Of a DNA stretch of 64,000 nt, positions 58,031-64,000 are shown piece by piece (positions within the stretch are counted from its first letter, which is position 1; every line of letters begins with the position of its first letter). Source of the stretch: Lachnospiraceae bacterium (GTDB lineage: Bacteria > Bacillota > Clostridia > Lachnospirales > Lachnospiraceae); NCBI GenBank assembly GCA_902363445.1, contig CABJAB010000004.1:124001-188000 (forward strand), given 5' to 3'. Below the pieces are notes generated by a model. That model made no database searches. It was given only the letters and a program-made list of their open reading frames with translations, and was not told where the DNA came from. Made by a program: the position numbers and the translations under genes.

Positions 58031-58738
58031 TTACGCGCCCAGGTACTTCTTCTGCACCTCATCGCTCTCCAGAAGCTCTTTTCCGGTACCTTCCATGGTC
58101 AGATGCCCTACCTCCAGCACATACGCATAATCCGCGATGCTTAACGCCATTTCTGAATTCTGCTCCACGATAATGGACGGAAGGGCTTTCTCCTTATAGA
58201 TTTTCACCACCGTATCAAATACAAAATCTATCAGGTTGGGGGCCAGCCCCATGGAAGGCTCATCCAAAAGAAGCAGCTTCGGGTTTGACATCAGCGCCCT
58301 GCCGATAGCCAGCATCTGCTGCTCCCCGCCGGAAAGTGTCCCCGCCAGCTGTTTTCGCCGCTCTGACAGCCTGGGAAAAAATTCGTATACCATTTCCACG
58401 TTTTCCTGAATCACCTTTTTATCCTTCAGCACATAAGCGCCGGCCAAAAGGTTTTCATAAACGGAAACGCTTTTGAAAATCTTTCTTCCCTCTGGACATA
58501 CAGAGATGCCGGTCTTTATGATCTCATGCGGCTGCAGATCGGTAATTTCCGTCCCCTCAAATACAATACGTCCCGACGATGCCGGAACCAGGCCCGACAG
58601 CACATTTATCAGAGAGGATTTCCCCGCGCCGTTGGCTCCGATAATGGCATAGATCCCTTTATTATCAATGTTGATAGATACATCATGCAGAGCCTGTATC
58701 ACGCCGTAATGGCAGCTGAGATTCTCGATGTTCAGCAT
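58031..58738 (-). CDS. livF: branched-chain-type ABC ATPase LivF (set 2)
   Basis: A 235-residue ATPase with Walker A GANGAGKSS, signature TLSGGEQQM and Walker B LLLLDEPSMGLAPN, plus the LivF switch IIVEQNSEMAL. The start chosen is 58738 behind AAAGGGGGAAATAAC, one base after the livG2 stop; the open frame extends further upstream into livG2 but without a start signal. Confidence 0.93.
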   Translation of the reverse strand: MLNIENLSCHYGVIQALHDVSINIDNKGIYAIIGANGAGKSSLINVLSGLVPASSGRIVFEGTEITDLQPHEIIKTGISVCPEGRKIFKSVSVYENLLAGAYVLKDKKVIQENVEMVYEFFPRLSERRKQLAGTLSGGEQQMLAIGRALMSNPKLLLLDEPSMGLAPNLIDFVFDTVVKIYKEKALPSIIVEQNSEMALSIADYAYVLEVGHLTMEGTGKELLESDEVQKKYLGA

Positions 58739-58739
58739 G

Positions 58740-59501
58740 TTATTTCCCCCTTTTTTTACCAAGATAGATACTGATGACGTCTTCGTTGTTCTGTATATCC
58801 GAGGGTATCCCCTCGGCAATTACTTTGCCATAGTTCAGCACAGTCAGTTTATCACAGAGGGACATGACAAACTTCATGTGATGTTCGATCAGGAGTATTG
58901 TCTTTCCATTCTCTCTCAGCTTATGTACCAGTTTGGCCGCCTCATCGCTTTCCTGCTCATTCATGCCGGCCACCGGCTCATCTAAAAGCAGGAGTTTCGG
59001 TTCTGTAGCAAGTGCCCTTGCTATCTCCAAAAGCCTTTGCTGCCCATAAGGAAGGTTGGTCGCCTTGATATCTTCTTTTCCTCCAAGGCCTACAAATTCC
59101 AGCAGCTCTCTGCCCTTGTCATAGCTTTCTTTTTCCTGGACCTTCAGTGCCTTTGTCTGAAAGATCGCAGAGCACAGGTTTGTGGTCTGGTGGGTGCTCG
59201 CCGCTGTCACCACGTTTTCCAGAGCCGTCATCTCAGAAAACAGGTTGATATTCTGGAAAGTCCGACACAGTCCCGCTTTCGCCACTGCATTTGGCGTCTT
59301 GCCAGAAATCACCTGTCCGTCCATTTCCACTGTACCCTTAGTTGGTGAATAGAATCCTGTAATCACGTTGATCATCGTCGTTTTGCCGGAGCCGTTCGGT
59401 CCGATCAGTCCCCTGATCTCCCCATCCTTCACCGTCATATTGACGCCGTCCAGAGCTACCAGCCCTCCAAAATGCATGGATACATTATTTACAGCTAACA
59501 T
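58740..59501 (-). CDS. livG: branched-chain-type ABC ATPase LivG (set 2)
   Basis: A 253-residue ATPase with LAVNNVSMHFGGLVALDGVN, Walker A GPNGSGKTT, the LivG-type signature NLPYGQQRLLEIARAL and Walker B LLLLDEPVAGMN. First gene of the liv2 operon, which is unusual because the binding protein most often leads. The composite regulatory box lies 40-63 bases before its start codon, and the ribosome site is GGGAGGTATCGGA. Confidence 0.93.
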   Translation of the reverse strand: MLAVNNVSMHFGGLVALDGVNMTVKDGEIRGLIGPNGSGKTTMINVITGFYSPTKGTVEMDGQVISGKTPNAVAKAGLCRTFQNINLFSEMTALENVVTAASTHQTTNLCSAIFQTKALKVQEKESYDKGRELLEFVGLGGKEDIKATNLPYGQQRLLEIARALATEPKLLLLDEPVAGMNEQESDEAAKLVHKLRENGKTILLIEHHMKFVMSLCDKLTVLNYGKVIAEGIPSDIQNNEDVISIYLGKKRGK

Positions 59502-59540
59502 TCCGATACCTCCCTGTTCTCCTGATTCTCCCGGCCATTA

Positions 59541-59564
59541 TTGTATACCGTAAATTGTCTACAA
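59541..59564. promoter_or_regulatory. composite 24-bp box, copy 3 (before liv2)
   Basis: TTGTATA (59541-59547), seven bases, TTGTCTACAA (59555-59564), inside the dyad ATTGTCTACAAT. Same order, spacing and orientation relative to the gene as copies 1 and 2. Confidence 0.75.
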
Positions 59565-59576
59565 TCTGCCATTTAC

Positions 59577-59615
59577 AAAAAAAGATACTATAACCCCTTT
59601 GGTTTCTAGCATCTT
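59577..59615 (-). terminator. leader terminator (possible attenuator) before liv2
   Basis: On the minus strand AAGATGCTAGAAACC pairs with GGTTATAGTATCTT around a short loop, followed by seven T (59583-59577). It lies about 30 bases downstream of the predicted transcription start. The upstream pepT-like operon already has its own terminator at 59778-59806. Confidence 0.7.
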
Positions 59616-59650
59616 CGTCTGGCGTCTTATGTTGTCTTGTATTACCGTCA

Positions 59651-59680
59651 ATTTTAATATAAACAATATAGACTTGTCAA
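59651..59680 (-). promoter_or_regulatory. sigma-A promoter of the liv2 operon
   Basis: On the minus strand TTGACA (59680-59675), 18 bases, TAAAAT (59656-59651). Between here and 59777 the sequence is very AT-rich with nothing else recognisable. Confidence 0.8.
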
Positions 59681-59777
59681 TATATTTATTAGATTTAGAC
59701 AAATAAAATATTTATTTTTAATTTATACATTATTTTATTGCTTTCACCAATCCTCTTTGCAATCTCCGAATCCAAAA

Positions 59778-59806
59778 GACGCTATCTCCCTTCGGGAAAT
59801 AGCGTC
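59778..59806 (-). terminator. terminator of the sucD-to-pepT-like operon
   Basis: GACGCTATCTCCC and GGGAAATAGCGTC form a 13-position stem with one mismatch around TTC; TTTT follows on the minus strand. It lies 54 bases after the stop at 59860. Confidence 0.85.
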
Positions 59807-59859
59807 CTCGCTAAATTATTCTTGATGTCCTGCCATATCAGATCCAAGTTTGTTTTTTG

Positions 59860-60975
59860 TCAACTCTTCCTGGCACTATATGCCAAGATCAGGCGTTCTG
59901 CCAGTTCCCCGGAACGAATCAGTTCCTGAACGTTGGCTTTCTCATCCAGAGAATGGGCATTGGCGTTGCCCATGCCAAAGCTGATGCAGGGAATCCCGTG
60001 GGCACAATAAATATTTCCGTCGCAGCCTTCCATAGTCAGAGACAGCTTCGGCTCTATTTCCATGGCTTTCAGCTCGCCGACAGCAATCCGGACGATCTCA
60101 TCCTCCTCGGTATAGCAATAGTTTCCATGCTGAATCTCATACCGGAATTTAAGCTCCGCTCCGCTCCCCTTGATGTGCTCTTTACAGTAGTCCTCGAAAT
60201 ACGCAAGATAATCCATAAGCTTCTGTTTCTGGACGCTTCTGGCCTCGCACCGTACCTGGACATAGTTACAGACAGTCCCCGGCTCCTTAGGGCCCCCGTG
60301 AAATACGCCCAGGTTAGATGTAGATTCCTCATCCAGGCGGCCCTCCCGGATACCGGCAAGCATACTGCACGCTGCCTTAATGGCATTGATACCCTTTTCC
60401 GGGCTTCCGCCGTGGGAACGCTTCCCTATGACCTCAATATCGATCATAGCCTTGTAAGGACGTTTCGTATCAACCTGTCCGAGGGGACCGGTACTGTCAA
60501 AGATAAAGCACATATCAGACCTCAAAAGTGAAGGATCCAATAACCGCGCGCCCAAGATTCCGTCTTCCTCACAAATGGATAATACGATTTCCAGCTCCGA
60601 ATGTTTTTTTCCACTGTTTTTAAGCCTTCTCAGGGCATCCAAGATGACTACTAAGCCGGAGACATTATCGGCCCCCAGAATCGTCGTGCCATCCGAGACG
60701 ATCTCTCCCTCTTCTGTTATGGACGGTTTTACATGATATCCATTACTCACACGGTCCATATGGGCCGACAACATCAGACACCCGGGCAACTCCCCGGGCA
60801 GGCGGGCAATCAGATTGCCCGTATTGCCTCCCGCTTTTTCTCCGGCATTGTCTTCATATACGGAGCAGCCAAGCTCTTGGAGCTTCTCTGTCATATAATC
60901 AGCCACAGCCCTCTCGTCCCGCGACGCGCCGCCCAATTTTACCAGCTCTAAAAATTCCTCTATTATCCGTTCCAT
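59860..60975 (-). CDS. M20-family peptidase, PepT-like
   Basis: A 371-residue zinc peptidase of the tripeptidase (PepT-like) group. The metal motifs are LSAHMDRVSNG, ILGADNVSGLV, SICEEDGILGA and, near the end, NANAHSLDEKANV. The dimerisation lid begins around SHGGSPEKGINA. It would release amino acids from short peptides, feeding the aminotransferase gene 29 bases upstream. The start is behind AGAAAGGAATTCTGC. Confidence 0.9.
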   Translation of the reverse strand: MERIIEEFLELVKLGGASRDERAVADYMTEKLQELGCSVYEDNAGEKAGGNTGNLIARLPGELPGCLMLSAHMDRVSNGYHVKPSITEEGEIVSDGTTILGADNVSGLVVILDALRRLKNSGKKHSELEIVLSICEEDGILGARLLDPSLLRSDMCFIFDSTGPLGQVDTKRPYKAMIDIEVIGKRSHGGSPEKGINAIKAACSMLAGIREGRLDEESTSNLGVFHGGPKEPGTVCNYVQVRCEARSVQKQKLMDYLAYFEDYCKEHIKGSGAELKFRYEIQHGNYCYTEEDEIVRIAVGELKAMEIEPKLSLTMEGCDGNIYCAHGIPCISFGMGNANAHSLDEKANVQELIRSGELAERLILAYSARKS

Positions 60976-61004
60976 GCAGAATTCCTTTCTTTCTGTATGA
61001 CAGA

Positions 61005-62189
61005 TCAGTTCAGTTCCTTCAAAGCTTTTTCCAGCCTGTCAAGGCCTTCCTGAATCTTAGGCATAGAATTGGTGTACGCGATCCTCACGCAGTTGGGCGC
61101 GTTGAAAGCGCCTCCGGGCACGATGGCTACATGGGCTTTCTCCAGGATATAGCTGCAGAAATCAAAAGAATCCTTGATCTCTTTGCCGTCATATTTCTTT
61201 CCGAAGTAATAGCTCACATCGGGAAGGAGATAGAAAGCGCCGTCCACATTTGCACAGGAAATCCCTTCCATGCCGGTCAGCCTGCCATAGGTATAGTCCT
61301 TCCTCTTAGCGTATTCTCCCACCATTTCCTTGATGGTTCCGTCATTCTTTTCCAAAGCTTCCAGAGAGGCCCACTGTACGAAGGTGGTGCTGTTGGAGGT
61401 CGTATGGCCCTGGATCGCGCTGATGCCCGCCGCGATATCTGCAGGCGCCGCCGTGTATCCACATCTCCACCCAGTCATCGCAAACGCCTTGGACATGCCG
61501 TTGATAAGTACCGTATGATTGTATGCGCCTTCTGAGAAGGAAGCCACGCACTCATGCTTTTTCCCGTTATAGATAAGCTTCTCGTAAACCTCATCGGAAA
61601 CGATATAGAAATCGTGCTTAATGGCCAATTCCGCCAGCTTCTCCAGGCTCTCTCTCGTATAGACAGCGCCTGTGGGATTGTTCGGCGTATTGATCATGAT
61701 AGCTGCTGTTTTGGGGGTGATTGCTTTTTCAATTGCATCTAAATCCAGCTGGAAATCTTCCTTTGTGTCTACACACACAGGAACCGCTCCAACCAGTTTC
61801 ACGATTTCTACATAGCTTACCCATCCGGGCATGGGAATGATGACTTCGTCACCTGCGTTCACCACGGCCATAATGGCATTATTAAGCGCTTGTTTCGCAC
61901 CTGTGGATACGCAAATCTGGGCGGGGGTGTACTCAACGCCATTGTCTCTTTTTAATTTCTCACAAATCGCCTTTCTAAGGGCAGGGATACCAGGTACGTT
62001 GATATATCTCGTCTTTCCTTCGTCCAGCGCCTTTTTGCAGGCATCCCGGATATTCTCGGGAGTATCAAAATCCGGCTCTCCGGCATTCAGTCCGATGACG
62101 TCGACGCCTGCCGCCTTCATATCGGATACAACGCCCTCCAGCTCACAGGTTGCGGACGGGGTGATATTCTGAGCAATTTTACTTAACAT
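61005..62189 (-). CDS. aspartate-type aminotransferase (class I/II PLP)
   Basis: A 394-residue fold-type I aminotransferase of the bacterial AspC (class I-beta) group. It has GLNAGEPDFDTPENI, the cofactor stretch INTPNNPTGAVYTRE, YIVSDEVYEKL, and the PLP lysine in INGMSKAFAMTGWRCGY (Lys about 237). The substrate arginine is probably in NCVRIAYTNS. It converts amino acids to 2-oxo acids, which could then be oxidised by a ferredoxin-dependent oxidoreductase encoded outside the window. The start at 62189 follows GAGGAGGATTGTC. Confidence 0.92.
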   Translation of the reverse strand: MLSKIAQNITPSATCELEGVVSDMKAAGVDVIGLNAGEPDFDTPENIRDACKKALDEGKTRYINVPGIPALRKAICEKLKRDNGVEYTPAQICVSTGAKQALNNAIMAVVNAGDEVIIPMPGWVSYVEIVKLVGAVPVCVDTKEDFQLDLDAIEKAITPKTAAIMINTPNNPTGAVYTRESLEKLAELAIKHDFYIVSDEVYEKLIYNGKKHECVASFSEGAYNHTVLINGMSKAFAMTGWRCGYTAAPADIAAGISAIQGHTTSNSTTFVQWASLEALEKNDGTIKEMVGEYAKRKDYTYGRLTGMEGISCANVDGAFYLLPDVSYYFGKKYDGKEIKDSFDFCSYILEKAHVAIVPGGAFNAPNCVRIAYTNSMPKIQEGLDRLEKALKELN

Positions 62190-62215
62190 GACAATCCTCC
62201 TCATATTCCAGATTC

Positions 62216-62926
62216 TTAATATCCTATCTCTTCTTTTACCTTCGCCCCGGTGAAGCGCACCGCCGCCGCCGCCAGGACAAGGGTAGGATCAATGTTGGGC
62301 TTCTCGATATGGAACAGGTCAAAGGCCACCGGAAGCTCCGTACAGCCCAGGACAAGCACTTCCGCACCGCTTTCAAACAACGCTTCCATGGCTCCGTAAA
62401 AACCTGTCAGATCAATGGACATGTTCCCGGCTTTTACGCCCTTATAGATCACATCCATAACATGCTTCTGATTTTCGGGTGAAGGCAGCAGCATCCGGAT
62501 CCCCTCGGCGTCAAACGCCCTTTTGTAAACTCCCGACTGAACGGTGCCGTCGGTAGCCAGAAGGCCTACCGTCCGGATCCCCCGCCTCTTGATCTCTCTG
62601 GCAGTCTCCTCCAGCATATTGAGAAACGGTACGTCCACATAAGGCGTGATCTGATCGTAAAAATAATGGGCCGTATTGCAGGGCATGATGAGCACATCCG
62701 CTCCCATTCCCTGAAGCCTGACGGAACTTTTCACCATTTCCGGCACAGGATTCTTTCCGCCGCTCAATATAGCCGCCGTCCTGTCAGAAATTTCTGTATT
62801 GCTGTCAATACAGACACGTACATGCTCCTGGTCGCTGCCCGCGTCGGTAATTTCCACGATTTTTCGAAACAGGTCACATGTGGCCAAAGGGCCCATGCCG
62901 CCTACAATGCCAATGGTCTTCTTCAT
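62216..62926 (-). CDS. aspartate/glutamate racemase-family protein
   Basis: A 236-residue protein of the Asp/Glu/hydantoin racemase family. The two catalytic cysteines can be placed in MPCNTAHYF (Cys about 83) and VLGCTELPVAF (Cys about 193), and the N-terminus is IGIVGGMGPLATCDLF. It should interconvert L- and D-aspartate or a related amino acid, allowing D-amino acids to enter the aminotransferase step. The start at 62926 follows AAGGAAGG; seven upstream codons lack support. Confidence 0.92.
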   Translation of the reverse strand: MKKTIGIVGGMGPLATCDLFRKIVEITDAGSDQEHVRVCIDSNTEISDRTAAILSGGKNPVPEMVKSSVRLQGMGADVLIMPCNTAHYFYDQITPYVDVPFLNMLEETAREIKRRGIRTVGLLATDGTVQSGVYKRAFDAEGIRMLLPSPENQKHVMDVIYKGVKAGNMSIDLTGFYGAMEALFESGAEVLVLGCTELPVAFDLFHIEKPNIDPTLVLAAAAVRFTGAKVKEEIGY

Positions 62927-62983
62927 ACCGGCTGCCTTCCTTCCCAAATAACATCTTTGTTTATTTTAATCTCTTTACTACGA

Positions 62984-63193
62984 TTATTTCTCATCCTTTT
63001 CAATATGGATGACGAAATCCGGACAGGACGTTTCGCACTGGCCGCACTGGATACATGCCTCTTCTCTGGCAGCCTCCACGTAGTTGTATCCCTTTTTGTT
63101 CACATGATGCGTGATCTCAAACACATCTTTGGGACAGATATTTATGCAGATCTTGCAGCTTTTGCAAAGCTCCTTGTCAATATATACCGCCAT
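62984..63193 (-). CDS. 2[4Fe-4S] ferredoxin, KorD/PorD-like
   Basis: A 69-residue ferredoxin with CKSCKICINICP and CIQCGQCETSCP, two full cluster motifs. Its N-terminus AVYIDKELCKSC resembles the delta subunit of 2-oxoacid:ferredoxin oxidoreductases. The alpha and beta subunits are not next to it in this window, so it may serve an oxidoreductase encoded upstream or act as a free carrier. It lies 40 bases after the acyl-CoA synthetase gene. Confidence 0.92.
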   Translation of the reverse strand: MAVYIDKELCKSCKICINICPKDVFEITHHVNKKGYNYVEAAREEACIQCGQCETSCPDFVIHIEKDEK

Positions 63194-63233
63194 GGTAATT
63201 CCTCTCTTTCTTTTAGAATCCTGTACAGCCGCA

Positions 63234-64000
63234 TCACATACGTTCTGTATCCATCAATGAGCGAATGGTCTCCACCATTTCCACAGGGTTTTTCACCACA
63301 TGAACGCCGGCATCTTCCAAAGCCGCAATCTTTGTCTTCGCCGTACCAACGTTCCCGCTGACAATAGCGCCGGCATGGCCAAGGCTCTTGCCCTGAGGTG
63401 CGTTCCGTCCCACGATCAGAGATACTACAGGCTTCTTCACGTTCGCTTTGATATATGCGGCCGCATCCTCTTCAGAACCGCCGCCGATCTCGCCTAAGAG
63501 CACGATCACATCCGTATCCGGATCCTTGTCATACAGCGCCACGGCATCCGCCTGCGTGAATCCCCAGATCGGGCCGCCGCCGATGGCGACTACGCTGGAC
63601 TGACCGATACCCGCATCCGTAAGAGTCTTTCCAATCTCATAAGATAAAGCGCCGCTCTTGGATACTACGCCGACATGTCCTTTCTTAAAGAAGCGAATGG
63701 GATGAGCTCCTACTTTACATACGCCGGGAGCGATCACACCGGCGCAGCCGGGTCCCACCAGGATGGTATCATGGGCTTTTGCATAGGCGATGATCTCCAC
63801 CACATCATGGAGAGCAATCTCCTCTGTGGTCAGAACCAGCACCTTTATGCCTGCGTCAATGGCCTCAAAACAGGAATCCTTTGCAAATGCAGGAGGAACA
63901 AAGCTGATGACCGTATCAAAATCATGCTCTGCCTTCGCTTCCGCTATGTAATCGTATACGGGAACGCCATATACCTCCTGTCCGCTCTTTCCGGGAGTAA
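63234..64000 (-). CDS. sucD: succinyl-CoA synthetase-type alpha subunit (partial)
   Basis: The minus strand is open to the window edge, giving about 255 C-terminal residues. Visible are TPGKSGQEVYGVPVYDYIAE, the CoA/cofactor-domain run TILVGPGCAGVIAPGVCKVG, and the phospho-histidine loop VGRNAPQGKSLGHAGAIVSG (His in GHAGA). This subunit makes ATP from an acyl-CoA with a beta subunit that should be just upstream. In an amino-acid-fermenting Clostridia it may act on branched or aromatic acyl-CoA rather than succinyl-CoA. The start lies outside the window. Confidence 0.9.
   Translation of the reverse strand, partial: TPGKSGQEVYGVPVYDYIAEAKAEHDFDTVISFVPPAFAKDSCFEAIDAGIKVLVLTTEEIALHDVVEIIAYAKAHDTILVGPGCAGVIAPGVCKVGAHPIRFFKKGHVGVVSKSGALSYEIGKTLTDAGIGQSSVVAIGGGPIWGFTQADAVALYDKDPDTDVIVLLGEIGGGSEEDAAAYIKANVKKPVVSLIVGRNAPQGKSLGHAGAIVSGNVGTAKTKIAALEDAGVHVVKNPVEMVETIRSLMDTERM

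Noticed and set aside
1..64000. CRISPR arrays, tRNA or rRNA genes
   Set aside because: No regularly spaced repeats, cloverleaf-like or rRNA-like sequence was noticed on either strand; short tRNAs could still be missed by eye.

Overview
The window looks like the chromosome of a gut-type, endospore-forming Clostridia (Lachnospiraceae-like). Reasons: very strong AGGAGG-type ribosome binding sites, near-consensus TTGACA/TATAAT promoters, a stand-alone Spo0A-type DNA-binding domain, a clostridial mobilizable element of the large-serine-recombinase type, and a large amino-acid/peptide fermentation gene set. No rRNA, tRNA or CRISPR array was seen. Nearly everything is on the minus strand.

Region 1 (1-14867) is a 14.5 kb mobilizable element inserted in, and splitting, an XRE-family membrane-regulator gene. 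Its 3' part lies at 1-231 and its 5' part at 14727-14867; the frame is restored when the element is removed. The element carries a large serine recombinase, a TnpW-like protein, a MOBQ/MobA-MobL relaxase that apparently starts at ATA, a DUF3847 protein, an oriT with a MOBQ nick core, small DNA-binding proteins, a DUF6076 zinc-finger protein and a frameshifted winged-helix regulator. Its cargo is a five-gene transporter operon (ECF ATPase, EcfT, MptD-type S component, two ABC half-transporters), a KTR-domain protein and an autoregulated TetR. A second winged-helix remnant sits at the right end.

Region 2 (14.9-32.4 kb) is mixed chromosomal: a pentapeptide/AAA-ATPase pair, an RsmH paralogue, a nitroreductase, RfbD, a DUF2089/SHOCT-like operon, the Spo0A_C protein, XRE and TetR regulators with visible operators, a nucleoside phosphorylase, a sigma/anti-sigma pair, a diguanylate cyclase, RlmH, YitT, two tandem AEC transporters and a flavin reductase.

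Region 3 (32.4-64 kb) is an all-minus amino-acid/peptide utilisation block: two complete branched-chain-type (Liv) ABC importers, sodium symporters (AGCS, SSS), an Nramp-fold transporter without the metal motifs, M20/M24/M29-type hydrolases, a ureohydrolase, a nitrilase-superfamily amidase, a class I amidotransferase, an enolase-superfamily enzyme, PLP enzymes, an Asp/Glu racemase, a ferredoxin and a succinyl-CoA-synthetase-type alpha subunit. A GntR/FCD regulator sits in the middle.

The most notable signal is shared by three transcription units here (liv1, the Nramp unit, liv2). Each has a near-consensus promoter, then a leader terminator hairpin with seven U, then 12-14 nt later a composite 24-bp box (on the + strand TTGTNNA-N7-TTGTNTACAA), then the first gene. 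This suggests one regulon with leader attenuation and/or GntR control.
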